A stretch of DNA of 5,480 nt from positions 1-5,480 of the forward strand of contig JAFRLP010000263.1 in the NCBI GenBank assembly GCA_017431185.1, written 5' to 3'. Shown piece by piece: positions 1-5,480 of this stretch. Each line of letters starts with the position of its first letter. Position 1 is the first letter of the stretch. The notes below the pieces were generated by a model. The model did not search any database and was not told where the DNA came from. It was given only the letters and a program-made list of their open reading frames with translations. A program made the translations under genes and the position numbers. The DNA is from Victivallales bacterium (GTDB taxonomy: Bacteria > Verrucomicrobiota > Lentisphaeria > Oligosphaerales > Oligosphaeraceae).

Positions 1-329
1 ACAATGCACCGCATCAGGGCGGGATTGCTCAGGCAGAGGTCAATGGTCTTGTGCAGGAACAGGTCAAGTTTGGCGCAGGCGGTCAGTTTCGGATTCATGA
101 CGATGCTCTGCGCCAATTCCTGTCCGATGTTCTGCGTCATCTCCGCCAGGGCGCTGTCGAACAGTTCCCGCTTGTCGGTGAAGTACTTGTAGAGAATGGG
201 GCGGGCAATTCCGCAGACCTCCGCCACCTCCTGCATTGAGACATGGTTGTAGCCGCGCTCCGCAAACAGGTGACGGGCTTTGCTCAGGATGGCGTGGCGG
301 CGCTCCGCATGGTCAATGACTTTGCTCAT
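1..329 (-). CDS. TetR/AcrR-family transcriptional regulator, C-terminus cut off by window edge
   Basis: This is the N-terminal 109 residues of a DNA-binding repressor-type regulator; the reading frame is open to the left edge, so the C-terminal ligand-binding part is mostly missing. The first ~57 residues form the typical TetR three-helix DNA-binding domain. Helix 1 includes ILSKARHLFAERGYNHVSM, and the helix-turn-helix spans about residues 32-51 (QEVAEVCGIARPILYKYF). It is followed by the family hallmark TDKRELF (51-57), equivalent to the common 'LYYHFPSKEELL' block. The ATG overlaps the glycerate kinase stop by 4 nt (ATGA), and a purine-rich GGGGGGAG lies 2 nt upstream, so translation is probably coupled. 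It is the last visible gene of a four-gene leftward operon and may control that operon or the divergent GRE genes; that role is inference. The ligand is unknown. Family assignment is secure. Confidence 0.93.
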   Translation of the reverse strand, partial: MSKVIDHAERRHAILSKARHLFAERGYNHVSMQEVAEVCGIARPILYKYFTDKRELFDSALAEMTQNIGQELAQSIVMNPKLTACAKLDLFLHKTIDLCLSNPALMRCI

Positions 330-1459
330 TTCTCCCCCCGAAAGGCCAGCAGGGCGGCGATGGCGTCCGCCGTGACCGCCAGATTGTGTGCAGCCTTGGC
401 CAGCACCTCCGGCAGCGGCTGGACACTATGGAGCGTGCTGAACACCGCCGCAAACTTGCCGCGCAGCGCCTCGCAGTCCTCCACCGCACCCGAACAGAGC
501 AGGGCGGGCACGCCGTTTTCCGCTGCCAATTCCGCCAGGACGGCCGGCAGTTTGCCGCCCAGAGTCTGGGCGTCACTGCGTCCTTCCCCCGTGATGAGCA
601 GGCTGGCGTCGGAAAGGTGCTCCGGCAGGTGGGTCATTTGGGCGACGAGCCTGGCCCCGGAACGTATTTGGGCGCGCAGGAAAACACGCAGCGCAAAGCC
701 CAAGCCGCCGGCGGCCCCATCCCCTGGCGCATTGCAGCGGTCAGCCAGTCCGCTTCGGACAGCGCACTCCCCGTAATGGACAAGCGCCGATTCCAGGAGG
801 GCGACCTGTTCGGGGGAGGCCCCCTTCTGGGGGGCGAATACCGTGGCCGCACCCAACGCCCCCGTCAGGGGATTGGTGACGTCGCTGGCCACTTCAATGA
901 CAGTCCCGCGCAATTCAGGCATGAGGCCGGACACATCGATGGCCGCCAGGTCGCGGAGACCAATCCCGCCACGTGCGATGGGCGTGCCATTCGCTTTCAG
1001 AAGACGCGCGCCCAGCGCCTCCAGCAGACCGGAGCCGCCATCCACCATGGCGCTGCCGCCGATGCCGATGTAGAGGTGGCGCGCACCCGCCCGCAGAGCC
1101 TCGGCCACAAGTTGTCCTGCCCCGTAGCTGGTGGTGTGGAGCGCGTCCTTTTCATTCGCGGCAAGCAACTCCAGGCCACATGCCTGGGCGGTCTCCACGA
1201 AGGCGGTGCGCCCTTGCTCCAATAGTGCGAAATGGGCGGTGACGGGGCGCCCCAGCGCGTCGCAGGCCTGGATTTGGCGCAGTTCGGCTCCCTGCGTGGC
1301 CGTTGCCGCCTCCAAAGCCCCCTCGCCTCCATCGGACATCGGGATGCAGACAATCTCCGCGGCGGGCAGATGCCTGCGCAACGCCTCCCGCCAAATCTCG
1401 CATATCTGCGTGGCGCGCAAAGTCCCCTTGAAGGAGTCTGGAGCGACGATGATTTTCAT
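326..1459 (-). CDS. glxK: Glycerate kinase, type I (GarK/GlxK family)
   Basis: Phosphorylates D-glycerate with ATP in the cytoplasm. Members of this family (GarK/GlxK) make 2-phosphoglycerate, which enters lower glycolysis from glyoxylate, tartronate-semialdehyde or serine breakdown. At 377 residues it is essentially full length for the family (about 380). Conserved blocks in order: APDSFKGTL (6-14), PMSDGGEG (40-47), IGIGGSAMVDGGSG (131-144), SDVTNPLTG (192-200), FAPQKGA (208-214), PGDGAAGGLG (245-254) and TGEGRSDAQTLGGK (290-303). The ATG at 1459 gives the canonical 'MKIIVAPDSFKG' start. A weak GAGG lies about 10 nt upstream, across the stop of the preceding TSCPD gene (12-nt gap). It overlaps the TetR gene by 4 nt downstream. 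No other glyoxylate or galactarate gene is visible, so the source of glycerate is unknown. The family is certain; the choice between the symbols glxK and garK is not. Confidence 0.96.
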   Translation of the reverse strand: MKIIVAPDSFKGTLRATQICEIWREALRRHLPAAEIVCIPMSDGGEGALEAATATQGAELRQIQACDALGRPVTAHFALLEQGRTAFVETAQACGLELLAANEKDALHTTSYGAGQLVAEALRAGARHLYIGIGGSAMVDGGSGLLEALGARLLKANGTPIARGGIGLRDLAAIDVSGLMPELRGTVIEVASDVTNPLTGALGAATVFAPQKGASPEQVALLESALVHYGECAVRSGLADRCNAPGDGAAGGLGFALRVFLRAQIRSGARLVAQMTHLPEHLSDASLLITGEGRSDAQTLGGKLPAVLAELAAENGVPALLCSGAVEDCEALRGKFAAVFSTLHSVQPLPEVLAKAAHNLAVTADAIAALLAFRGEK

Positions 1460-1471
1460 GACGGCATGGCC

Positions 1472-1720
1472 TCAGGACAGGCTTTTCAACGCCTGGGCCA
1501 GTTGGTCAGGGCAGGAGGTGGGCTTGTCGCCGCACCGGGTTCCCTCCAGGCGACGGATGACCTCCGTGCGCGGCATCCCTTTGACCAGTCTGGCGAGCCC
1601 CAGGTGGTTTCCTGGGCACCCGCCCTCAAAAGTCACTTCCTGGACACAATCGTGTTCATCGACTGCCGCGTCAATGGACACGGCGCATATTCCCTGGCAA
1701 CGGTAGTGGATTTTGGGCAT
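1472..1720 (-). CDS. Small TSCPD-domain protein (TIGR03905-like, four-cysteine)
   Basis: An 82-residue protein of the TSCPD domain type (TIGR03905, '4-Cys' family). The same domain occurs at the C-terminus of some class II ribonucleotide reductases; the stand-alone form has no established function. Visible signatures are a YRCQGICA segment (6-13), FEGGCPGNHLG (31-41), a LVKGM...VIRRLEG block (45-60), RCGDKPTSCPDQLAQAL (62-78) with the TSCPD signature at 68-72. Cys12, Cys35, Cys63 and Cys70 are the likely metal-binding set; Cys8 and Cys25 are extra. The start chosen is the ATG at 1720, which matches the family's usual N-terminus. An in-frame TTG at 1753 would add 11 residues but would overlap the metallophosphoesterase. 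There is no Shine-Dalgarno sequence. The start lies only 4 nt (AAAA) past the upstream TAG, which suggests translation by coupling or re-initiation. Metal binding is inferred. Confidence 0.9.
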   Translation of the reverse strand: MPKIHYRCQGICAVSIDAAVDEHDCVQEVTFEGGCPGNHLGLARLVKGMPRTEVIRRLEGTRCGDKPTSCPDQLAQALKSLS

Positions 1721-1724
1721 TTTT

Positions 1725-2786
1725 CTAGGGGGTGAAGAATTGGTTGAGGCCAAAGCTCATGATGAAGGAGAGCAGGTTGCTGTTGATTTCCTGGGAACGC
1801 GCCGCCAACGACGGCTCCTCCTTTTTGGGGGCGGGCGGCAGCGAGGAGTAGTTCTCGACGGCCAGGGCGCCCGGTGACGGCGCAGGGCGGAACTGCTTGG
1901 GCACATCCAGGCGCTCCCATTTGGGGACGGCGTGGAACGCCTTCTTTTCCGCATCCCATTCCCATGCCTCCAGGACAACTCGCTCCGGGTAGAACAGCAG
2001 CTTCTTGAATCCTGGCCGATGGCTGCGACCGATGGAGGGGGCGATGATTTGGCGCCAATGCCCCCGACTGAACTGCAAGTCCAGATGCAGATGCCCGGCC
2101 AGGGCCCCGATGACCTGCGGCTGGCTGTTCAGGAGGTCGGCGGTCTTGCCGGCGTCCAGAAAGGCCGGTGGCCATAACGGCTCGTGGAGGACGAAGATGC
2201 AGGGGCGTTGGGAGGCCGCCGCAAAGTCCTTTGCCATCCAGGCGAGGGTTTCCGGCGTGAAGGTGCAGCATCCTTCGGCGGATTTGCAGGTGACGTCTGT
2301 CGCGTTGAACTGGAAATGGTACCCGCCGTAATCGAAACTGTAGTGGGTCGGGCCGAATACCTTCTCGAAGTCCCTGGGCCAGTTGTCGCCCGGAATGATG
2401 TGGTAGGGCACCGCCAGCTCCTCGTCCAGGAAATGTTTGAGCCAGAGTTGGTTGCGGTGGCTTCTGCGCATTTTCTTGTCGGCGGCGAACTTTGGTGTGC
2501 AGCAGCTGGTGTTGTCGCCGGTGATCAGGGCGAAATCGGGCTTGATGGAGTCCCTTGCGGTGTTGAAGGCGAGTCGGTTGAACTCGCGGGTCTCCGCATT
2601 GGTGATGTGCAGGTCGGTGAACCAGACCGCCGTGAACAGCGGTTGGCTCTCCAGGGTGGCCCAGGCCGGCTTCTCCATGGGGCTCAGCTCAAATTTCTTC
2701 GCCGTCTCAAAGAGCCTGCCCCAGGAGGACTCCCCATGGGCAAGCAGCACTGAAAGGGACAGCGCCAAAAGCAACAGTTTTCTCAT
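1725..2786 (-). CDS. Exported calcineurin-like metallophosphoesterase with divergent metal motif
   Basis: A 353-residue phosphoesterase probably acting outside the cytoplasm. The N-terminus is a signal peptide: MRKLL, a leucine-rich core to about residue 15, and a likely cut after Ala-His-Gly18. The fold's metal motifs are in order: Asp58-x-His60 (FTDLHI), Gly90-Asp91-Asn92 (LITGDN), Pro132-Gly-Asp134-Asn135-Trp, His201 (VLHEPLWP) and Gly231-His232-x-His234 (AGHLHLD). The segment from FGPTHYSFDYGGYHFQFN (144-161) is typical of secreted CSTP1/Icc-like phosphoesterases. In place of the usual Gly-Asn-His-Asp block it has Gly-Asp-Asn-Trp, so the usual metal-ligand Asn and catalytic His are changed. 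The tail beyond residue 300 is proline-rich and probably non-catalytic. The ATG at 2786 has no clear ribosome binding site and follows a roughly 36-nt leader from a good promoter. It is first in the leftward operon. The substrate is unknown. Confidence 0.9.
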   Translation of the reverse strand: MRKLLLLALSLSVLLAHGESSWGRLFETAKKFELSPMEKPAWATLESQPLFTAVWFTDLHITNAETREFNRLAFNTARDSIKPDFALITGDNTSCCTPKFAADKKMRRSHRNQLWLKHFLDEELAVPYHIIPGDNWPRDFEKVFGPTHYSFDYGGYHFQFNATDVTCKSAEGCCTFTPETLAWMAKDFAAASQRPCIFVLHEPLWPPAFLDAGKTADLLNSQPQVIGALAGHLHLDLQFSRGHWRQIIAPSIGRSHRPGFKKLLFYPERVVLEAWEWDAEKKAFHAVPKWERLDVPKQFRPAPSPGALAVENYSSLPPAPKKEEPSLAARSQEINSNLLSFIMSFGLNQFFTP

Positions 2787-2828
2787 TTTCGTATGCCAGA
2801 AGTTGTCAAACCCAATAATCCAAGCATA

Positions 2829-2857
2829 AATATACCACGCTTGCGCGAAGGTTGCAA
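2829..2857 (-). promoter_or_regulatory. Extended -10 sigma-70-type promoter of the leftward operon
   Basis: On the minus strand, TTGCAA (2857-2852) is followed by a 17-nt spacer and TATATT (2834-2829). The spacer ends in TGG, giving the TGn of an extended -10. Transcription would start near 2822, leaving a roughly 36-nt leader before the metallophosphoesterase ATG. Sequence match and position are good; no expression evidence exists. Confidence 0.7.
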
Positions 2858-2858
2858 G
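2840..2858. promoter_or_regulatory. Candidate operator: CTTGC-N9-GCAAG dyad over the leftward -35
   Basis: Perfect 5-bp arms (2840-2844 and 2854-2858) separated by 9 nt give a 19-bp dyad. It covers the -35 and much of the spacer of the leftward promoter, where a repressor such as the operon's own TetR protein could block RNA polymerase. The arms are short, so chance is a real possibility. Confidence 0.3.
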
Positions 2859-2959
2859 TCAGGCCGGGAAAAGTGGGATGGCCGGAGAAGAGAGATTGTC
2901 ATGGCATCCAGGGGGCATTCCATCGCTCTGCGGCACTGTCACAAAGTGGTATGTTTTAG

Positions 2960-2984
2960 GAAGTTATGGTAATGGCGTAACTTC
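2960..2984. promoter_or_regulatory. Candidate operator: GAAGTTA-N11-TAACTTC dyad upstream of the GRE
   Basis: A perfect inverted repeat with 7-bp arms (2960-2966 and 2978-2984) and an 11-nt centre. It spans the position where the -35 of the GRE promoter should lie, about 12 bp upstream of the TATATT -10 candidate. The size and placement fit a dimeric regulator, for example the TetR protein of the divergent operon or a regulator encoded elsewhere. The binding protein is not identifiable from sequence. Confidence 0.45.
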
Positions 2985-3001
2985 TTTGCCCCCGTTATAT
3001 T
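2973..3001 (+). promoter_or_regulatory. Possible promoter of the GRE-activase operon (good -10, poor -35)
   Basis: TATATT at 2996-3001 is a good -10 match. The sequence 17 nt upstream, TGGCGT (2973-2978), agrees poorly with TTGACA and lies inside the 2960-2984 dyad. A promoter with a weak -35 covered by a dyad often needs an activator or is tightly regulated. The start would be near 3008, giving a roughly 65-nt leader before the ATG at 3073. Confidence 0.4.
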
Positions 3002-3008
3002 AAAAAAA

Positions 3009-3049
3009 GCAATTGCAGACCAGAATCGCGTTTTTTGCGCGACAATTGC
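3009..3049 (+). other. Bulged leader hairpin just upstream of the GRE start
   Basis: In the predicted 5' leader, GCAATTG (3009-3015) can pair with CAATTGC (3043-3049), and TCGCG (3026-3030) with CGCGA (3038-3042). The stems stack directly on the 3' side, with a 10-nt bulge on the 5' side (3016-3025) and a 7-nt U-rich loop (3031-3037). The structure ends 23 nt before the GRE ATG. It could stabilise the message, present a protein-binding site or tune translation. It matches no riboswitch class I recognise, and it is too far from a stop codon or a U-run at its 3' side to be a normal terminator. Confidence 0.35.
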
Positions 3050-3072
3050 CTTGAGAACTTGATTGGAACACC

Positions 3073-5121
3073 ATGGAATCATTTGACACACTGCGGGAAA
3101 AGTTGGAGAGACAGTATCAGGATGCCCAGTTCGACTATGGTCATGCCTGGACTTGCCGCGAATTAAGGGATGCCTGGCAACGCCACAAGAGCGACTCACC
3201 CATGGAGTCGCGAATTGCATCCAGGGCATCCCTGATTTCCCTGCTGTTCAGGCATGCTCCTGTGGCAAGGGAACCTGACAATCCTTTCCCCGGAAAACTG
3301 GAGACGTTTGGGCTTTTGCGTGAGGATTTGCAGGATGGGCTGCGTCTGGCGGAGGAAATGGTTCCGGGAGTGCAGTGCGGAAACAGGGATTTTGACCTGG
3401 GAATCGCCTGGATGGTGGACATGAGCCATGTCGCCCCCGATTGGCGGGCGGTCCTTGAATTGGGACTGCCCGGTCTGACGGAACGTGCCAGGCAGGGGAC
3501 GAGCCCCTTTCATCGGGCTGTCGCCGAGGTATATGGGGCATTGGCGGAATTCTGTCACCGCGTGGCGGTCATCAACCAAAATCCCGTCTATGATTCAATT
3601 GCCCAGAGGCCGCCCTCCACTCTTTATGAGGCGTTTGCGCTGGCCTATGTTGTCCACGAGGCCATCGAATGCTCTGGCGAGGAGGTCAGGACAATGGGGC
3701 GTTTTGACCAGTTGTATATTGATTTCTACCGGAATGACCTGCAGGCAGGCCGGCTCACCCGTGACTCGGCCAAGGAACTCCTCAAGATGTTCTGGATTGC
3801 GTTCTACGCCAAATACCAGGGGAAAAAGTATGGAAAGAATTTTTGCTTTGGCCCGGATTTCAACGAGTTGTCCTTCCTGGCGATGGAAGCCTATTATGAG
3901 ATGAACACCGTTGACCCCAAGCTTTCCATTCTGGTCAGGGAAGATATGCCGCAGGATTTCGCCGAACTGTATGTCAAGTGCATCAGGGACGGGCGCACCT
4001 CCATCGTCTCACTGAACTACGAGGTCATTGTCCAGGGATTGATACGGCATGGACGGACGCCGGAGGACGCCGCGAATTTCATTCCAATCGGCTGCTATGA
4101 GCCGGCTGTGGCCGGAAAGGAGATATCCTGTTCCGGCTCTACGGTGCTGTATCTGCCTGTCCAGTTGCTTACGGTCATCAATTCAGGCAGGGACTTTCCG
4201 CGGTTCGAGGATTTCAAAGGCGCATATTTTGAGGAAATCCGCCATGCCTGCCAGGTCATGCGTGAGCGCCAGACCCTCTGTGACAGGGCATGGAAATACG
4301 TCAACCCCGTGCCGTTGCTTTCAGGAACTTTCGCCTCCTGCATGGAAAAGGGACGGGACATCTCCGACTCGGGCGCGGTTTACAACACGACAGGATGCAT
4401 CATCGCCCATTTTGCCGATGCACTGGACTCCCTGGCCGCTGTCCGCTATCTGGTCTATGAGCATCGTCTTTGCACGCTTCTGGAATTGCGGGACATTCTT
4501 CGCGCCAACTGGCAGGGGCACGAGGAACTGCGCCAGGTCGCTCTGACCCGTCCAGGCAAATGGGGAAACAACCACGCACCAGTTGATGACCTGGGAAAGG
4601 AACTGGCAAAATGGTGTTCGGAATTGCTGTTTCGGATGCCCAATGGCAGAGGTGGCACTTTTTTCCCCTCGCTCTATGGGCAGCTGGTGGTGGAGATTGG
4701 CAAGAGGATTGGCGCCTTGCCCAGTGGACGGCTGGCTGGGGAACCCATGTCCAAGAACCTGGACGCCGTACTGGGCATGGACCATGAGGGGGTCACCGCG
4801 CTGATGGAGAGCGTGCTGAAGATTGACATGCGCCAGTTTCCTTGCGGAACATGCCTGGACTTGATGCTGCACCCCAGTTCCATCATGGGGGAGAGCGGAG
4901 TCAAAAATCTTGTGAGGGTCATTCGCACCTTCATTCGGCATGGCGGAAGCGGCATACAGTTCAACATTTTCGATGCGTCTGTCCTGAAGGAGGCCCAGAG
5001 GCATCCTGAAAAATACTCCAGTCTGCAAGTTCGGGTCTGTGGATGGAATGCCAAGTTCATCGACCTGGACAGGGAGGCCCAGGAGACTTTCATCCGGCAG
5101 GCGGAGAAGCTGGTGTTCTGA
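3073..5121 (+). CDS. Compact glycyl radical enzyme of the CxE class, substrate unknown
   Basis: An oxygen-sensitive radical enzyme of the pyruvate formate-lyase superfamily, 682 residues. Gly657 in RVCGW (654-658) is the radical site, and Cys341 in GCYEP (340-344) is the thiyl site with Glu343 as the probable acid/base. Other superfamily blocks are HVAPDW...GLPGL (119-135), YNTTG...ADALDSLAAVRYLVYE (437-463), SGRLAGEP (551-558), GTCLDLMLHPS (592-602) and GGSGIQFNIFD (624-634). The Cys-x-Glu motif points to dehydratase, C-N/C-S lyase or decarboxylase chemistry. Pyruvate formate-lyase has adjacent cysteines instead. Cys-to-Gly spacing (316) and the 25-residue tail are normal, so the shortening against 760-850-residue relatives is all upstream of Cys341. 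Tyr replaces the usual Val in GCVEP, and Trp replaces the usual Tyr after the radical Gly. There is no obvious microcompartment-targeting extension. The ATG at 3073 has only a weak TTGGA upstream. Superfamily is certain; substrate is not. Confidence 0.95.
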   Translation: MESFDTLREKLERQYQDAQFDYGHAWTCRELRDAWQRHKSDSPMESRIASRASLISLLFRHAPVAREPDNPFPGKLETFGLLREDLQDGLRLAEEMVPGVQCGNRDFDLGIAWMVDMSHVAPDWRAVLELGLPGLTERARQGTSPFHRAVAEVYGALAEFCHRVAVINQNPVYDSIAQRPPSTLYEAFALAYVVHEAIECSGEEVRTMGRFDQLYIDFYRNDLQAGRLTRDSAKELLKMFWIAFYAKYQGKKYGKNFCFGPDFNELSFLAMEAYYEMNTVDPKLSILVREDMPQDFAELYVKCIRDGRTSIVSLNYEVIVQGLIRHGRTPEDAANFIPIGCYEPAVAGKEISCSGSTVLYLPVQLLTVINSGRDFPRFEDFKGAYFEEIRHACQVMRERQTLCDRAWKYVNPVPLLSGTFASCMEKGRDISDSGAVYNTTGCIIAHFADALDSLAAVRYLVYEHRLCTLLELRDILRANWQGHEELRQVALTRPGKWGNNHAPVDDLGKELAKWCSELLFRMPNGRGGTFFPSLYGQLVVEIGKRIGALPSGRLAGEPMSKNLDAVLGMDHEGVTALMESVLKIDMRQFPCGTCLDLMLHPSSIMGESGVKNLVRVIRTFIRHGGSGIQFNIFDASVLKEAQRHPEKYSSLQVRVCGWNAKFIDLDREAQETFIRQAEKLVF

Positions 5122-5127
5122 AGGAGG
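5121..5127 (+). promoter_or_regulatory. Strong Shine-Dalgarno for the activase
   Basis: A perfect AAGGAGG, starting on the last base of the GRE stop codon, lies 5 nt before the ATG at 5133. This fixes the activase start and shows that it is translated from the GRE message. Confidence 0.85.
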
Positions 5128-5132
5128 CGGGA

Positions 5133-5480
5133 ATGCACACAGCCAGGTACGTGGAGATGAAGCGCTTCGCCGTCCATGACGGTCCGGGAATCCGCACCAC
5201 CTTGTTCTTGAAGGGGTGTCCCCTGGCCTGCATCTGGTGCCATAACCCTGAAAGCCAGAGGGCGTGTCCTGAACTTGCGTTCCGCAGCGCCAAGTGCGTC
5301 CTGTGCGGGAAATGCATGGAGTTTTGCCATTGTCATGTCATTCGGGACGGGGTGCATGTCTTCCATCGGTCAGAATGCGCGGCTTGCGGAAAATGCGAAT
5401 CGCTCTGCACCCATGGGGCACTGGAACTTTACGGGAAGACCATCACGGTGGAGCAGGCGTTGGCAAGGTTGCTGGAGGAC
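5133..5480 (+). CDS. Glycyl radical enzyme activating enzyme (radical SAM), C-terminus cut off
   Basis: The first 116 residues of the activase that abstracts hydrogen from Gly657 of the adjacent GRE, using a 4Fe-4S cluster and S-adenosylmethionine; the frame is open at the right edge. The N-terminal block MKRFAVHDGPGIRTTLFLKGCPLACIWCHNPES (9-41) carries the radical-SAM triad Cys29-x3-Cys33-x2-Cys36. A ferredoxin-like insert follows with two cluster motifs: Cys55, Cys58, Cys61, Cys65, and Cys82, Cys85, Cys88, Cys92. The later YGKTITVEQALARLLED (100-116) matches the conserved region after the insert. The two extra clusters are typical of activases for CxE-class GREs such as glycerol dehydratase or arylacetate decarboxylase; the pyruvate formate-lyase activase lacks the insert. 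This supports the class call for the partner. It lies 11 nt after the GRE stop and is co-transcribed. Total length is probably about 300 residues. Confidence 0.96.
   Translation, partial: MHTARYVEMKRFAVHDGPGIRTTLFLKGCPLACIWCHNPESQRACPELAFRSAKCVLCGKCMEFCHCHVIRDGVHVFHRSECAACGKCESLCTHGALELYGKTITVEQALARLLED

Noticed and set aside
386..1225. Long plus-strand open frame (279 codons), plus others at 243-776 and 1131-1706
   Set aside because: They lie antisense to the glycerate kinase and TSCPD genes. Their translations are Arg/Gln/Pro-rich without domain signatures, as expected of shadows in GC-rich coding DNA.
1721..1753. TTG start at 1753 for the TSCPD protein
   Set aside because: The extra 11 residues are not part of the family's usual N-terminus and overlap the upstream gene. 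The ATG at 1720 is preferred.
2184..2753. Plus-strand open frame of 189 codons opposite the metallophosphoesterase
   Set aside because: It is antisense to a well-supported gene with clear motifs and shows no recognisable family or start context.
2901..2923. Imperfect dyad ATGGCAT-N9-ATTCCAT
   Set aside because: It has one mismatch in short arms and is not placed on any promoter element. It is likely chance.
2973..2990. Sigma-54-like TGGC...TTTGC upstream of the GRE
   Set aside because: The GG and GC elements are 12 nt apart, not the required 10, so it does not fit a -24/-12 promoter.
3073..3132. Microcompartment-targeting peptide at the GRE N-terminus
   Set aside because: The N-terminus runs directly into the domain with no separate amphipathic extension and linker, and no shell protein is visible.
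2939..3229. Minus-strand open frame of 96 codons across the GRE start and intergenic region
   Set aside because: Half of it is antisense to the GRE N-terminus. It has no ribosome binding site or domain signature, and it would cover the GRE promoter region.
4321..5028. Minus-strand frame of 235 codons opposite the GRE, and one at 4674-5366
   Set aside because: Both are shadows of the strongly conserved GRE and activase coding sequence.

Overview
The window looks like a chromosomal piece from a strictly anaerobic, probably Gram-negative bacterium. The case for anaerobiosis is a glycyl radical enzyme (GRE) directly followed by its radical-SAM activase, since the glycyl radical is destroyed by oxygen. 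Base composition is moderately GC-rich. Ribosome binding sites are uneven: a perfect AAGGAGG precedes the activase, but almost nothing precedes the metallophosphoesterase and TSCPD genes. A gut or sediment anaerobe is plausible (Lentisphaerota/Verrucomicrobiota-like or a Clostridia-like lineage), but the sequence does not settle the taxon.

Layout. Two divergent units flank a 286-bp intergenic region (2787-3072). Leftward (minus strand, in transcription order) are a secreted calcineurin-like metallophosphoesterase (2786-1725), a small four-cysteine TSCPD-domain protein (1720-1472), a type I glycerate kinase (1459-326), and a TetR-family regulator that runs off the left edge (329-<1). Gaps are 4 nt, 12 nt and a 4-nt ATGA overlap, so these four form one tight operon. 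Rightward (plus strand) are a compact 682-residue GRE of unknown substrate (3073-5121) and its activase (5133->5480, cut by the right edge), 11 nt apart.

The intergenic region holds a good extended -10 sigma-70-type promoter for the leftward operon (TTGCAA, 17-nt spacer, TATATT), with a CTTGC/GCAAG dyad over its -35. For the GRE there is a TATATT -10 candidate whose poor -35 lies inside a perfect 7-bp-arm dyad (GAAGTTA-N11-TAACTTC), followed by a leader that can fold into a bulged hairpin just before the start codon. No terminator, tRNA, rRNA, CRISPR array or mobile element was seen.

How the genes work together. The GRE and its activase are a clear functional pair: the activase uses S-adenosylmethionine to put a radical on Gly657 of the GRE, which then passes it to Cys341. 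The thiyl-site motif Gly-Cys-Tyr-Glu-Pro puts the GRE with the CxE classes (diol dehydratases, C-N and C-S lyases, arylacetate decarboxylases) and not with pyruvate formate-lyase, but it is about 90-100 residues shorter at the N-terminus than those classes and its substrate cannot be read from the sequence. The leftward genes share transcription but no obvious single pathway. The glycerate kinase feeds 2-phosphoglycerate into glycolysis. The GRE system is the most interesting item here.
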